Assembly (NCBI RefSeq): GCF_949628215.1
Contig: NC_134282.1
Location: 14,178,723 to 14,242,722, forward strand
From: Phalacrocorax aristotelis
Taxonomy: Eukaryota > Chordata > Aves > Suliformes > Phalacrocoracidae
Direction of reading: 5' to 3'
DNA length: 64,000 bases
The position numbers and the translations under genes are program-made. A model generated the notes under the pieces. That model made no database searches. It was not told where the DNA came from and worked only from the letters and a program-made list of their open reading frames with translations. Position 1 is the first letter of the stretch. The number at the start of each line of letters is the position of its first letter. Positions 50,701 through 63,991 of the stretch are shown piece after piece.

Positions 50701-52814
50701 AAGCATACCAGAAACACTGAGCCAAATGTAGTCTTGTGTTATGCCAGCTTTAACCATCTTTCTCCACAATGTGAATTCCAAGCAGAAAAAATTGTCCCAC
50801 AGAGAAGCTTTGTGAGGGAGGTGCCCCACAGGTTGGTCAGTGTTGGCTGAACCCAGAAGGGTGAAGCCGGGGAGGGGTGTACCTGAGACAGGCAGAATTT
50901 TTGTTCCTCCTGTCAGGAGGAGCAAATGATGAGGGACAAATGGGGAGCAATGATCAGTTCTTCTGCAGTTCTCCCTTGATGATATTTTCTGCCCCTCTCC
51001 TGCTGGAGTGCTCAGAGAAGGGCAGTCCTGTCCCACCTGACAATGCTTGCGCAGGACTCTGCCAGCCACCTTGGCTGTGTTGATGTGTGATACATCTTTG
51101 TGGTATACTAAATAGTGATGTAATCTGTACCACATATTTAGCAGGTAAGATGAACCAAATAAAACGGCTTTCAGCTGCAAGATTTTAAAATGTACTGAGG
51201 TGATACTGAAACTTTCAAGAAGATCCACTAAAGCAGAAGAGCTAAAGCAGGTTGAAGACTGTTTGGCCAAAGAAATAAACATCACCAAGCATTCAGGGAA
51301 GAGGAATCTCTCTTAAGGTCAGTCCTTAAGCTATACGTGTGCTGTACCCATTCAGAATAGATTTTAGCCTGTCACCCAAATGCTACCTAGTACCATAAAA
51401 TCTGCTGTACTTAGATAACATAATTCACAAGCACATTGGATCTTTTCTGAGGTCTTTCCAAACTTGGTACTCTATACTTTGTGACCCTTTACACACATCT
51501 TATTTCTCTTAAAACATTTCTTTTCTCTTTCTCTTCTCTTCTACTTTACCTTTTACTTTACCTAAAACCTCGAGGTGGATCACATTTACTGGAGTCCATT
51601 AAATGTGGGGAAGAGAGAGAGAGAAATGGGGCAGTTATCTCTGTGTTGCTGCTCTGTCCATACTCTTTGAATAAGTTCGCACAAAGACACTTGAATGAAA
51701 GCCTAAGTAAATTCTGGTTGATAACTGCATGGAACAAATGTGGAACAAAGGAGCTATGTTCTACTCTTTATATGTCAGAAGAATGAACTTGTTGCTGCTT
51801 GATCAATTCCTTGTCCTTCACTAGTACTTGAGCTCCTCCTTTTACTGAAAGAGCATGCAACATTGCAGTTCAGGGTTGTGTTATATTTCCTGACCTTTGA
51901 CACTTTTTTTTGCAGTGATTTAAAGGCGTTAATATGGGAAGCAGTTTTTGTCTCGCTTTGGCTTTTAAATAGCAGAGTCTATTTATTTCTCATTCAGTAA
52001 GCCTCAATTATTTGTTTATAAAAAATCGTTTGGTAACAGGATTAATTCATCCTTCATGTAACTACACTGGAAGACAATAACGTTACACAAGAGATGAATT
52101 TGCCAAATATATAACTCTTGTAGGGACAAAAGGAATTCTTTCTGAGCTGTGTGAAAGGTTTATGATACATGCCTGATTTAGTATATTGCTAAAAATCTGA
52201 ATGTTAGAGCCCTTTTGCCTTTCTTCAAAAGTACTTAATGTGAAACCAGGCCCAGGTGTTGAATCATCAAGCCTAATTTTAAGAAAAAGTGATTTGATTA
52301 TGCGTGTGCTGAGGGTGTATAAAGCTTTGCTTGCTCCTGGGAAACAGTTCTCTCAATATTTGCAATGCAATACAAAGCTGGGTAAATCCACTCAGCTGCA
52401 TGCCAAGAGCAGTACTCAGTGGATGTCTGTGACGTGAAGCTGCCTGACTCTACAGGTTCTCGGTGGCTGAGTGAAGTAGTGGTACTGATGGGGAGACGGA
52501 GGTCAGGCAAGGCTGTGTGGCCTCTGAACCTGTTCTGATATTATGCTCTTTACCATAGTGTCTGATAAGACAGCCCATTCCTATATTAAACAATGTCAAT
52601 CATATCTGTAGCATGCTGTTCTTTTTCTCCCCTTCCACAGGAGATGGGCATGCATAAAGAAATGCCTACTTTTGGATGAGTATTTGTTCTTTTTAACTGT
52701 ATGTACCCATCCATATTTATGATAGTATGTACAGTGTAGTGGCTCCCTAAATTCAAGCCCTGTCTGTAGCCAACAATTGCTGTGAATGTGGCATGTTTGG
52801 TTTGTATGTTAAGG

Positions 52815-52965
52815 AGGTAATGTCATGCACCAGACAGAGCAACAACCTATGACTCAGGACCCAGGACTCCTAATCCTGGCTATGCTGCCAACCTGCTGCC
52901 TGGACCTAGGCAAATCACTTGACCCAGATTCCCAAAGATACATAAGCACCTAAGATCTTCTTTAA
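52815..52965. repeat. old SINE-like / amniote repeat fragment
   Basis: The string GACTCAGGACCCAGGACTCC (52852-52871), then CTGGCTATGCTGCC, then GACCTAGGCAAATCACTTGACC has the 'GGACTCCTGGGTTC...CTGCC...GACCTGGGCAAGTCACTTAACC' pattern of MIR-type SINEs. It runs into CCCAGATTCCCAAAGATACATAAGCACCTAA (52924-52954), which resembles the arm of another dispersed amniote repeat. Both are heavily decayed. Confidence 0.45.
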
Positions 52966-53344
52966 ATACTGACGTCCAGGACAGATTTATCTGGAGCACT
53001 GGATACAACTCATAAGCAATCCTGTGATGAGGTTGCAGCTGGGTGACTGGGTAGCTTTCTCTCCTACTTTTAAAGCTGTATCTATGCTTCATCTACGTCC
53101 ACCATTTCAGCTCCATCTAAATCCCTAGATAATGTGTGTTGCAAAGGGCACCAACATAGCTGCTGTGCATATGGAAAAAACATGGAAAAACTTGTCTATG
53201 GTTGGTGGCCTGGAAGCCCTGAAGTGGGAGTTTTAAATTGGGTGCCCACTGCTATAAGATCGTAGGGTCTAAGGGTGTGGCTGTATTCAGAGTATGTGTA
53301 AGACAGAGCTTTAGGGAACATGAAGGCAGAGAAGTGGGGGTGAC

Positions 53345-53430
53345 CCAGGACATTTGCTGGTTAGGGAATCAGCCTGGGATGGTGAAAATGTAGGCTCAAG
53401 TTCCTAATCCAAACCAGGTACGCTAGGGAT
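53345..53430. repeat. tRNA-like old SINE fragment
   Basis: CTGGTTAGGGAATCAGCCTGGGATGGTGAAAATGTAGGCTCAAGTTCC (53356-53403) matches a dispersed reptile/bird element with the pattern 'GTGGTTAGGGCACTCGCCTGGGA...GGTTCAAGTCCC', including a worn box B. It is not a functional tRNA gene: box B is mutated and the cloverleaf is not complete. Confidence 0.4.
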
Positions 53431-56400
53431 GATTTGGCCAAAAATGCTAAGTGTCCAAACCTGTAAACTACCAGATACCCTGAGAAATGCCTTTCTCTTT
53501 TTTGGGAATTGCAGGGGAGAAGGAAAATCAAGCATGGTAATCTAGCCACAGATGAACATTTATGGCTGAGAATCCGAGCAGGCACCAGGACAGAGTAAAT
53601 ATACCCAAACCCTATCGTTAGCCTCCTCGCCCCAGACTGGTATGTGCAGCTCTCCACCCAGCTCCTTCCTCACTCTCCCCTGCCCCGAGGGGCAAGGCTG
53701 GGTGCCTAATTTTCAGCAGGAGCAATACGAAGTGTCAGTAAGGAGGAGAAAGGCAGCATACAGTTAAATGTTGTAACGTCTTACGTGTCTCTGAAGAACT
53801 ACCTGTGTGTCCTTCTAGCTCTCAGCTTTTTGCTGTCTCATAGAGGAAGGGGACACTCTCCAAGGCTATATTTTTGTGTGTGGAGGTGACACAGCAGAGC
53901 AGTGCCTTGGACCTGTGGCCACAACAGCAGGGAACACTTCTAGCATGAGCTGAAACATTTGGATGGGAAGTTCCATGACAGGCAGGGGCACAAGGATGCC
54001 AGGATCCTTAGAAAATCACAGTAAGAATTTACAGATGATGCACAAAATAACTGTTCATGTCATTCAGCTCTGGCCGTGTTCTGTGTAAGTATGCTGGAGT
54101 AGCTACTGGCCTCGGTTTCTCATGATATTCAAAATGGTGAAAGTATTCAGAACTCCTTGATGGGCTGAAGAAACCTGGTACCTTGCAAGATGGAGTCCAG
54201 GTTGAAAAAAAAAACATATTTTGTAAGTCTGAAAATGAAACAGCTGACTGCCTCTTTCAGCACAGGCTTTTATACATGGTCGTAGGCTATCTGGGAATCC
54301 ATGAATCCACACTGACATCTGCACACTTAGAATCATGATGCTGCAGGCCCAAAGTATATATTTAGACTGCATCTACAAACCTCGCAGAAAAACATTAAAT
54401 CAGCAAAATGAAAAAAACAAACAAAAAAGAGACATAAAAATGAGCTGGCTACTCTAAAACACAGATACAGTAATTATTTCAGTCTTTTGCTTAGGGGTGT
54501 ACCAACTGTTTACAATTTACTGTTTGGCAAGCTGGGTGTTCTCATTTCCCTCATGGTTCAGGAGTCAAAAACATATGCTACCTTTAGTAATGAACTCTTC
54601 TAAGATTTGAAACTATCCATATTCATGTCACAAGAAATGTTTACACAAGAGCAAAATGCTCCAACATCAAAATAAATCAGTAACATCTCAGAGTTTATAT
54701 TTCCATATGCTTCTTTGGCATAATAAAGCAGGGGAAGGGCTGCTGTTGTAAAATGGAGTTTAATTAAAAACAAAAGAAAAAAAACTTTATCAGAAATCAT
54801 GGCCATCCGAAAATCACACAGAATAATGCATGGTTTCAACATATTCTAAAGATTTATCATCTATCAATAGAAACAAGAAAATGCAGTATAATCATATCCT
54901 CTACACACCTTGCATATTTTCCATCTTCTGTGCATAAATTACACATTCATTTTCATAATTATGGTAACATTCTAGTTTTCACATAAACTGCTATTACTCC
55001 TGGGTACCAGTAAGTTTACATCTACCAAGGCTACACACTAATTACATTTTCTTTTTATAATGTTATCTATTTATCAAATTTAGTTTCTTGATGGAAATTA
55101 ATAGACTAGGTCTCTGCAGTAAAAAATATAATCAGATGTAACATAGCGGTTTGGGTATTTTTTTAGCTTTTATTTTATTCAAGCTTTAAGGGCTTTGAGT
55201 GCTTGATTGGTGATTATGGTGTAGGAAATGGGTTATAAAACCAATGTCCAGGAGATGGTTGGGAAGGAGTTAATCATCTCCCTTTTGCTAAAGGAAGGGC
55301 CACAGCTGTCTGAACTGAGTGCAGGGATTTTCAGGGTAGCCAGCTGTAGGGATTTAATTGATTCACCCACCAGTCTATGAAGGGGGGTACTACAGGGTGA
55401 CTCTAAATCCTCTCATGATTCAGGGAGGAGGAGGTGGTAATTTGGGGTGGGTATTGTAGCCGTGAGAAGCCCTAAGCAGGAATGGCTAGCTGAGTAAATA
55501 ATCTTGTTTTCTTCTGAGTATCAAGTAAGGAAAGGAAAGTTTGTTTACATTTCTTTGAGAAAATGGGGTTCTTTTTCTATTTTTCTTTTCCTTTATTTTT
55601 TATAATTTCTAATGATTCTTGTGGTGGTCTTGGCTGGATCTAAAGTCAGGGCAGCAAGAAAACCTGGACTGAAGGGAGATCAGTGGATGGAAGATGTGCC
55701 TCAGCCAAGTGCAGCAAATGAAGATGAGAGGATGGGTATGGGCAGGAGTGGGGAATAAGACTGTGTGGGATGCCAGAGGAAATCTCCTTGTACAGGAACG
55801 TGAGCTTACAATCTTAAGAAGTCTTGGTTTTCAGATCTGCAATGTACCTCCTTTTAGCTTGCTTTTCAGTTGAGTGCAGTAGAAGGATTGTTTGCTTTCC
55901 CTGGACACTTGAATGCTTTTAACAAAAGGGTTTATCAGTGCCTGGCTTACCCTCAGGGTGGGTTTCCCTCCTCTTTCTCTGTCTCTGAATCAGAGTATTG
56001 TCAGAAATCTGCCACTTGTTCTACAGGGACAGTAGTGCTGTAGTAGTACCTTCTCTAAGAACTAGCTTTGACTGCATTGATTTAAGCCTCAACAATTTTT
56101 TTTCTTCCTCATCTTTGGTGGATTGCTTTCATCTGCTTCAAGGTTTTCCAGGTTTAAGCATGATAATTTGCCTGGTTGGTCAGGCTAAGGAGTTCTACAT
56201 AAATGTAAGGTACTAACACCAAACAGCACCTTGTTTTGAACATCACAGTATGTTTAGTTATTACATATCCTGTTTCTACTATGCTTTAGAAACCATCAGC
56301 ATATTTCAGACATTATTTACATCCACTTGTGTCTCCTCTGGCAGTAACTGTGCTATAGTTGAAATGTGAATCAGCTTTTTACTGTCTTCCAGAGAGAAGA

Positions 56401-57904
56401 TATCACAAGCTTCATTCAGCACTGTCCATCTAAATAGCATGTTGTGTCTGAGGAAGGATTCCTCATAGTTAAAACAATGCAATTCTTGTCTAGCACCTCA
56501 TTCTAGCAGTTATATGCTCCTCATATAAGTAACAAGGGTCTTTGGGATGCCTTGCACAAGTCTAGGAAAGAGCCATAAGCTTCACCTGTGTGTTCTGCAA
56601 GACATTCAGATGTTGCTGCAATGTGTTGTATTTGAAGGGCTTCCAGTTAGCACCTCCTTTAACATTACAGGTATGTTCCCTGAACTTATTGGAGTGAAGG
56701 CCTGGGTGTGTTCACCTTCCCACAGCAACATGCACACTTCAAGACTTTTCTAAGTATTGGTAGTTTGTTAAGAAGTAACATAAGAGTTGGCTATTTTTGG
56801 TATTTTGAAGCCTTTCACAAGGGATTTTTGTAGGAAGTCCTGCTTCTGCAGAGACAGTGTGTTGACTCAGGATATTGTCATGGTTGAAAGCTTCTCAGTC
56901 CATTTTTTTCCCTAAGATTTGAAAAGCTCACTTATCTTTTGTCCTCATTAAGGTCAGCTATTGCCTATGAAATACCCTATGTATTCAGAATGCTCAGCGA
57001 AGTGTTAATCATTGACACAGGAGATGTTCCAAGTGTTGCGAGTGCTGTATGCTAGCCAAAGTCTCATCATCCCATGAAATCTGTTCCAGATTCTCTGGCT
57101 ATAATTTATTGCTGGATTATTCTTTCTTAATTCCTGACAGGGTGCCCTGCTGATATGCAACAAGAACGGAGATGGTCCTTCTTCACTTAAGTGGTGAACA
57201 GAACACTGAGAAGTGAAGTGGCTGTTGACGGCAACCTGTGCTTGTTTATTGGCCAAGATTTTCAAAAAGGTCACTGACAGCACATTGTTACGCTGCAGTC
57301 TCCTGGGTATGTTTGAGGACACAGGGTAAGCGGAGACTCAGAGCCTCTTGCAGAGCCCTTCAGCTTCCCCTCTGAGCCAAGGGATTGTTCACCTAGATTC
57401 GGTGTATTTCTGAATGATCCATTTTAAAATTGAGAGAGTGCCAGTCAGCCTTAAACTGTGTAAACCCCAAATTGGATCTAACATACAGGAATGGTTTAGA
57501 TAACCTCACATGTTCAAGACTGTTTATCTCTAAATTGACTTATATTCTGAGTTTGCCTCCTGTTATTAAAATTTTAGTTGCTCTTGGATCATAGTGTAGC
57601 CCAATGAAGCATCGTCCTCTTTCCTCTTGTGATTATGCTTTTTCAAGAGGTGACATTTCTCAGAAACACAAAGTGCATCCTGAGTATTTTTGTTATAATG
57701 TTCAGAAATCATTTCATAAGAGCAACTGCAGGAGTTCAGGTGGAGGGCTTGTCTAGCATTATTCTTTTTCCAACAGTGGCCAAAACTGGATTTCAAGGGA
57801 AGATTATACAGTATGCACAAGGCAAATGTGTAAAATCTGTCTACTGGGTATTCTTCTGGCTTCTAACTATGCTGGCTGAGGGACTTTAAGACCCTAAGGC
57901 CTGT

Positions 57905-58700
57905 CTATTTACTAGTCTCCAGATCTCTTTTTCCAAGTACTTAAGCCTGCCCTTGAACCCAGTAAAGTTTTGCTTCTGCCACATCCTTTGGCGAAGGTTT
58001 GCATAATTCTGCTACATATGAATGAAGAACTGCTTGTTTGTTTTGAAGTTGGATCAGCTAGCTTCCTTTGACCCCTATTTCCTGTATTGAAAGGGGCAAC
58101 GAGCCATCCATCTCTCTGCATCTCATGGTCACTCATGCTGTTGTGGACCTCCATCATTTTTCCCCTAAGCTGTCTCTTTTCCAGGATAAAAAGTCTTAGC
58201 CCACTGAGTCATTCCTTGCATGGAAACAACTCATCTTCATTGTCCTTCTCTGAATATTTTCCTGTCTGAAGACATTTTTTTCAGGTGGAGGGCTTATAAG
58301 TGAGCATAGTTTACAAAGCATAGGAGAAGTAAGGGTTTGTACAGTGAAAGAATAGATGTATTCTCTTTTTGTTTTCTGTTCCATCTTAATTACTTCCAAA
58401 ATTTGAATGACCTTTCTAACTGTTACCAAGCACTTGCCTGATATATTCATGGCACTATCATAACCACAAGACTTCATGCCTGAGTGACAATGCTAGCTCA
58501 GAGCCAACCAGTTTATACACGGAACAAGCACTCTTTCTCCCAACACTCGTTACTTTACCTTCATCTGTGTATTAGTAATGCAGTTCTCCCAATTATTGGT
58601 TACTTTTTCCTGAAGTATTGTCTTGACGTTCATTCTTTGCCTTTCATTTTCAACATATTTTACAAGTTCAGTAGTTCCATAATTGTTTTAAACTGTATAT
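57905..58700 (-). mobile_element. degraded CR1-type LINE fragment
   Basis: Read on the plus strand, the block shows in order GTTTGCATAATTCTGC, then AACTGCTTGTTTG, CCCCTATTTCCTG, GGACCTCCATCATTTTTCCCC, AAGCTGTCTCTTTTCCAGGATAAAAAGTC, GTCATTCCTTGCATGGAAAC, TCATCTTCATTGTCCTTCTCTG and TTTCATTTTCAACATATTTTAC (within 57995-58655). This is the antisense of the 3' part of an old, amniote-type CR1 LINE. It is badly decayed with no usable open frame, so the insertion is ancient. Boundaries are approximate. Confidence 0.55.
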
Positions 58701-61700
58701 CAAGCCCAGTTTTCACAAACAGACAAAAAACCCTGAACTATCTTTCTTCAGTATATATTTAATCCTTTTTTCTAAGCTTTGAAGATAAATTTTTAAATAG
58801 AAATAATTCAGTGGAAAAGAGTAGTTTGTGCTCAAGAGCTGGATCAGATTTTCCTTGTAAAAGTGGCAGCATTTAAGAAAAATCATGAGAAAGTTATGAA
58901 GAAACATTAGGAAAAGCAGTGAGAGAAGAGCACAGCCAGCGGGAGGTTTACTATGAGGAAAGGAGGGCTGACACACAGGAAGAACTGGTAAAGTGCAGTG
59001 CCTTGAAGCAAAGATGAAATACTACAATATGATACAAAAGGTAAAGGGGAAGCCATTGAAGGAACTTGAAGGGGAATTTGTTTGCTAAGAAGTGGGGAAA
59101 GGAGATATAATACCTCTTGGTTTGATAAGGAAAGAAGCATATTCAGGATAATTTTTTAGGTATTCTCCAAGTCTTTCAAAGCACAGACAAGATTATAAAA
59201 ATGCAGCACACTAAAACAGTGCCTCATTGTGTGGGGTCCTCAAATGTTGCTGTGATGATATTAATGCTGAAAGGTTTGATGCTTAGGTTCCTCTGTGGAA
59301 ATCTGAAAAGACCTGCAAAACATCACCTGCTAGAAAAGACAGAGATTTTAGAAAGTCCATCCAATGATCTGGACACTGCTGGAAGGGCAGAAAACATCTG
59401 ACAGCATTTCTGAGGGACCTGTAGCAAGCTGCCATCTATCTTCCTCACTCTGAGGGTAGATGAGAACTGGTCCTCATCTTTGTCACTCATTACAAGAGCC
59501 CCATGGAAGATGCTCTCTCTTCCTGTCTTTGCTTTCTCCAGGAGAGGCTTCCCTGACTTCAATTATTTCCTTTGTGATACTTGGCTTAAATCCTGTGTAT
59601 ATGGAGCTTGTCTTAGCACTCATTCTCATTTGATGATTCCCCCTTATGCTTTTAGTTAGAAAAGTTAAAGGGTATCTGAGATTCTCAGCTAGCGTACATT
59701 GATGTAGACCTGTAAACACGTCATCTTTATCATATCCACATCTTGGTTCCTCTATTAGAGGAAATGGGAACGATGACACCACCTGTAAAATGCTTTGATG
59801 AAAAATGCACGCAAGAAGTTAGTATTTTATTATTATGACAGATTTTTCCAGCTGATAATATCCATGAGCATCCCAGGGTGTTCCACTTTACCTATTGGAA
59901 AGGGGCAAAGATTTGAGGTATAAGGAAGGAGGAAGCAATTTATTTCTAATTCTGATCATTCCTCCCTAATAATGATATACAAAGAACTGGACCTTTTGAC
60001 AAAGTATAACTGGAGAAAAAAAACATATTTTCACCATATGCATAGGACATAAGCCAAGGTATTGTTGAGATATTGGTGAAAAGATAATTTGAGACAGTAA
60101 ATGTGTATTCAAGGCTCTTGCTTTTTGTTTAAGGAACTTTTTTCTCTGAGAGGAGACTGAGATATCTGTAAGGCCAACTAAATATATTTAAAAGGATTTC
60201 AAGCTACTAAAACTGTATCTGAATTATCAGGTTTATGCTACCGGATGTATTAATCACATACCAGGTGGCTGATGAGGCATTAATATAGAGGAATATAATG
60301 TCCTCCATTCACATTTTGATAAAACTTTGGAAGAAGAAGAAACAGTTTTTAGGGAAGTGTTTTATTTTTTCTTGAAAAGTACAAAATAATTTTTTTCATC
60401 AAACAATATTGTGTTAGCACTCTCACTAAATAGGTTGATTTTATTAGCTATACTGTACTCTAAAAATCAGAACGCTTTATTCTGATCTCTACTCTAATGT
60501 TGCTTCCAGAAACAGCTCAGAAAAATTACTGCAGCTTTACATTTAAAATAAAACATCAACAGATAAAGTGCATGAATAATTGTGAATGTGGTAAAAAGGG
60601 AGTCAAGCTGAGGAAAGGGAATATTTTATAAAATATTGAAAGCCTGCAACTCTCATGCTGCATAAGCACAGTGTACATGGTTATGTTTCTGTACTGACTG
60701 GGCATGGCAGACCAAAGTGTTTATGTCTTTGGCTGCCTTTAGAAAGCATATGTGGCATTAGGTCTTAACCTTATCACAGTAATTTTAATGATGATGTTTT
60801 TATGTTTAATTTAACCGTAAATCATGTTAGCAGAGTTTTGACTGCTATGTCAGAGAGCTTAAAAACTGAGCTGAAGTTATTTCAAAAGCTAAGAATTTGT
60901 CTAGCCTGTGATGTTTAGTCAATATGATCCACTCAAGTGTGGAGCTGTCAGAAAGGACACCAGTGGATGGTGCTTAATCTGCTCAGTTTTGAAGGGAAGT
61001 TGGACTCTTAGTATGAAGTTAAATTTTTGATCTATCTCAGTTACAGTTAAGTAGCCAATTTATGGATTTGTTAAGGGCATTAAGGGAGTCACAACAGCCT
61101 ACAAAACACTGCGTGCTGTGCCATGATACATTTTCTAGTCAGATATCCATGGACTATTTATTTTTGCTGTATGGGAAACTATTTTTTCAGTTTAGTCCAT
61201 TCACTCTGGTGTCTCATACAGAGCTGGGTAAACACTTCAAAAACCACATTGGCAAATGTTGATTCACATGAATCCTGCACATCCATGTCAGCGATCATGA
61301 GGCCATAGGCATTCACACATCCAGTTTCTGTGTAGTCCTATGGATATAAATCCAGAATGAGTCTGTAGTATTTGGTTGGGTATTTTTGTAGACACAAAGT
61401 CACTGTCTACCTTCCTGTGTCTGCTGATGTGTTCCTGGCCATGTGTAGAAGATCATCCCTGTTCCTGCCTCCCCAGACAATTTAAAAAAAAAAATTCTTC
61501 CTGGGGAAGCCTGAAAAGCTTTATGGTCAAGGCGATGACCAGATTTTGAGCTGAAACTCTGGCAATGTTGTTTTCTTTCAGCACACTCTCACCATGCACA
61601 TCCACACCTTTTCAACAGGAAGATTTTTTTTTTGCCTCATAGGTCATGAGTATGCAAGTCTGTGCACCAGGCTATGAACTAAGACCATGCACAGATATTG

Positions 61701-63900
61701 ATGGTATTGCTTTTGCAGGAAAAAGGCTGTTTAGATTATGGTTACTGGGTAGGTGTTCTGTGTTGGAAAGGTTCAGAATTAAATCAAAGTGTTTCCCTAA
61801 CATGTTCTTTCAGACAAAGCTGTAGAAGAAATTGGAGCATAACCATCATGGTATCTTAAGGGAAAACAAGAAAATTATATTCCCTCTCTTCTTGTAATAG
61901 TTGTCTACAAGGCCTTGTGTATAAGAATGAATGAGTCAAGAGCCCAAATATTTTGCAAAACTTTCTCTGAACCTTTTGAAAACAGCCAGCTCTGAATTCC
62001 AAGCTATGTGACAGCAAAGTTTCACATAGCAGATACAAATGATGTTTCATATCAAATCTTAGTGTTTGCTGAAAAACTGGCTCTGGAAACTGTTTTTACT
62101 GCATTCAGGCAAATAGGATTTTGACTGGTGAAGGCCATCTATTTAAGGAGCATACAAAGACCTCTACCTATAGAAAACATGCTACCAAGGCCTATAATGT
62201 TGGTTAACTATCCAACCCGCTATCATTTGTTAGAGATAAGCTATACATGGATGGATTCAGTGGTGGTTGAGCATGAATAAACATATAGGCCTCAAATTTG
62301 CAAATACAAAATTAAAGCCAAGCACGGAAGTGTCTGAAAATTCTTGCTTTTCCAACTCTTTGATATAACAAGATTTTTGCCTCAAAGTGTTGGAAATTGG
62401 ACACAATGAAATATATTTCCTTTTTGATTCATGAATATTATTGTAAGTTTTTAAAATGAAACATGGAAATGCCAGAAAAAGTCCTCATTCCTGGCCCTGT
62501 AACTTACTATATTTTTATTTCTTGTCTTTTTATGTTACATTAAGTTGCCTAGGAAAAAATTACATGTGATCTTGATCTCCAGGCATGCTTTTTCCAGAGA
62601 GAAACCAGTAGAACATTTACAGAAATTAACATACTTTCTATCTTCTCATTTTGTTAATGATATGTTTTGAAGTAATTACTGCCCACAGAGGTATGTACTC
62701 CAAAATAAATTAATGGCCAATGACCAATAATGATTATAGATGTAATCATCCATTGTGAAATATAGGCTAAAATAGATATTAGGAACAGAGCTGGAAGCTA
62801 AAATACACTGCACTGAAATGATACCATTAAACAATATTAAAATTAATCTAGCAATTGAACAGAAAAACATACAGAAAGTTCTTTTCTAATAATATGCTGA
62901 TGTTAGTAAGTTTTCATTTTTTATTTCCAAAATCTATCTTCAACAGGCTGATACAGTAACGAGTAAAAAACCAAACCTACACAAGCTATGTTTATTTCTG
63001 ATGTAACCTACTTTAGAAATATCGGTTTGTTGTTAAATGTTCTTATTTTACAGATGAATTTTCAAACCAGCATTCAAACCATGTAAGCATGAGTTTTTGA
63101 CAGTCTCAGACTGAAACTTCTTTTTGAGTAATTTAACTTTGTTTTACAGAGTACCACAGATGAAAAAAAGCTGCCCACATCTGTCCAATTTTGTACTGAT
63201 ATTTGCGTACAGAACCAAAAGGTTTAATGGTGGTGAGTCTCCAATAGACTAATATGCTTTTGTCATTCAAGCTAAGCATAAAACATACATGGAAGTTTTT
63301 TTAAAAATTTTGTATTTAATAAAGCAAGAGCCTACCTTTTTGTTTAGGGAAGCAATTTATTTTTAAAAATAGAGGATAAAAAACAAGTCCAGTAACAATT
63401 TTTAAAAACCTAAACTGATTGAGAGCATGACTTTCTTTTCAAACAATGTAGGAAAAGTCTTGTTGAAATCCAATAATTTGGTTCTTCCCCAATAGGAGAT
63501 AGATATCTTAAGCATCTTAAATATTTGACCCCTTGGCCTTACCAAATAAATTTTCACTTTAGCAAACCTTAATATGGGCAGGGTAGTTTGGGTTAACATC
63601 TGTACTATCCTTACCCATTTCTAGACATCTTGGTTTAAGGAAAAATAACTTTTGAAAATAAGCTCACCTGGAGGAGTTCTGTACTTCTTTGCACTGCACG
63701 GCAATAGACAGTGTAAAAGCAGCGCTTTCTTTGCCTCTTCAGTGTTCTCATCTTTGAAACCATGAATTTTGGAGGTGTGTGTAAAAGAAGAGATAACTAC
63801 CAATTGAGTTTTGACCTGAGACCTTCATGTTGCTTAAATTTACACAAATTGATGGATTTAGCTCTACTTGGGCTCTTGTTAAGATACACTATCTCATAGT

Positions 63901-63946
63901 GGGTTAGATTCTGATTTTTCTTTCCAAGTTAACACCAGCATAAATA
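63901..63946. repeat. degraded copy of an old amniote palindromic repeat
   Basis: GGGTTAGATTCTGATTTTTC, then AAGTTAACACCAGCATAAAT, is a worn terminus of the dispersed repeat with the pattern 'CCAGATTCTGATCTCAGTTACACCAGTGTAAAT'. It belongs to the same group of repeats as the copy at 34021-34120. Confidence 0.4.
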
Positions 63947-63974
63947 GAAAACATGCACTGCAAGTGAACAATAT

Positions 63975-63991
63975 GGGGGGGGGGGGGGGGG
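63975..63991 (+). repeat. G17 homopolymer
   Basis: Uninterrupted run of 17 G nine bases before the window end. Probably length-variable; the exact count may be a sequencing artefact. Confidence 0.85.

Larger units (their letters stand above)
44087..57900. other. gene desert, middle part
   Basis: No supported gene. AT-rich sequence, with scattered old repeat fragments (around 45460, 46320, 52815-52965, 53345-53430). The longest open frame is a 218-residue minus-strand frame (ATG at 51282 to 50626) with no domain I recognise. Purine-rich stretches (49800-50060, 50100-50180) and pyrimidine-rich ones (51520-51560) are compositional. Confidence 0.55.
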
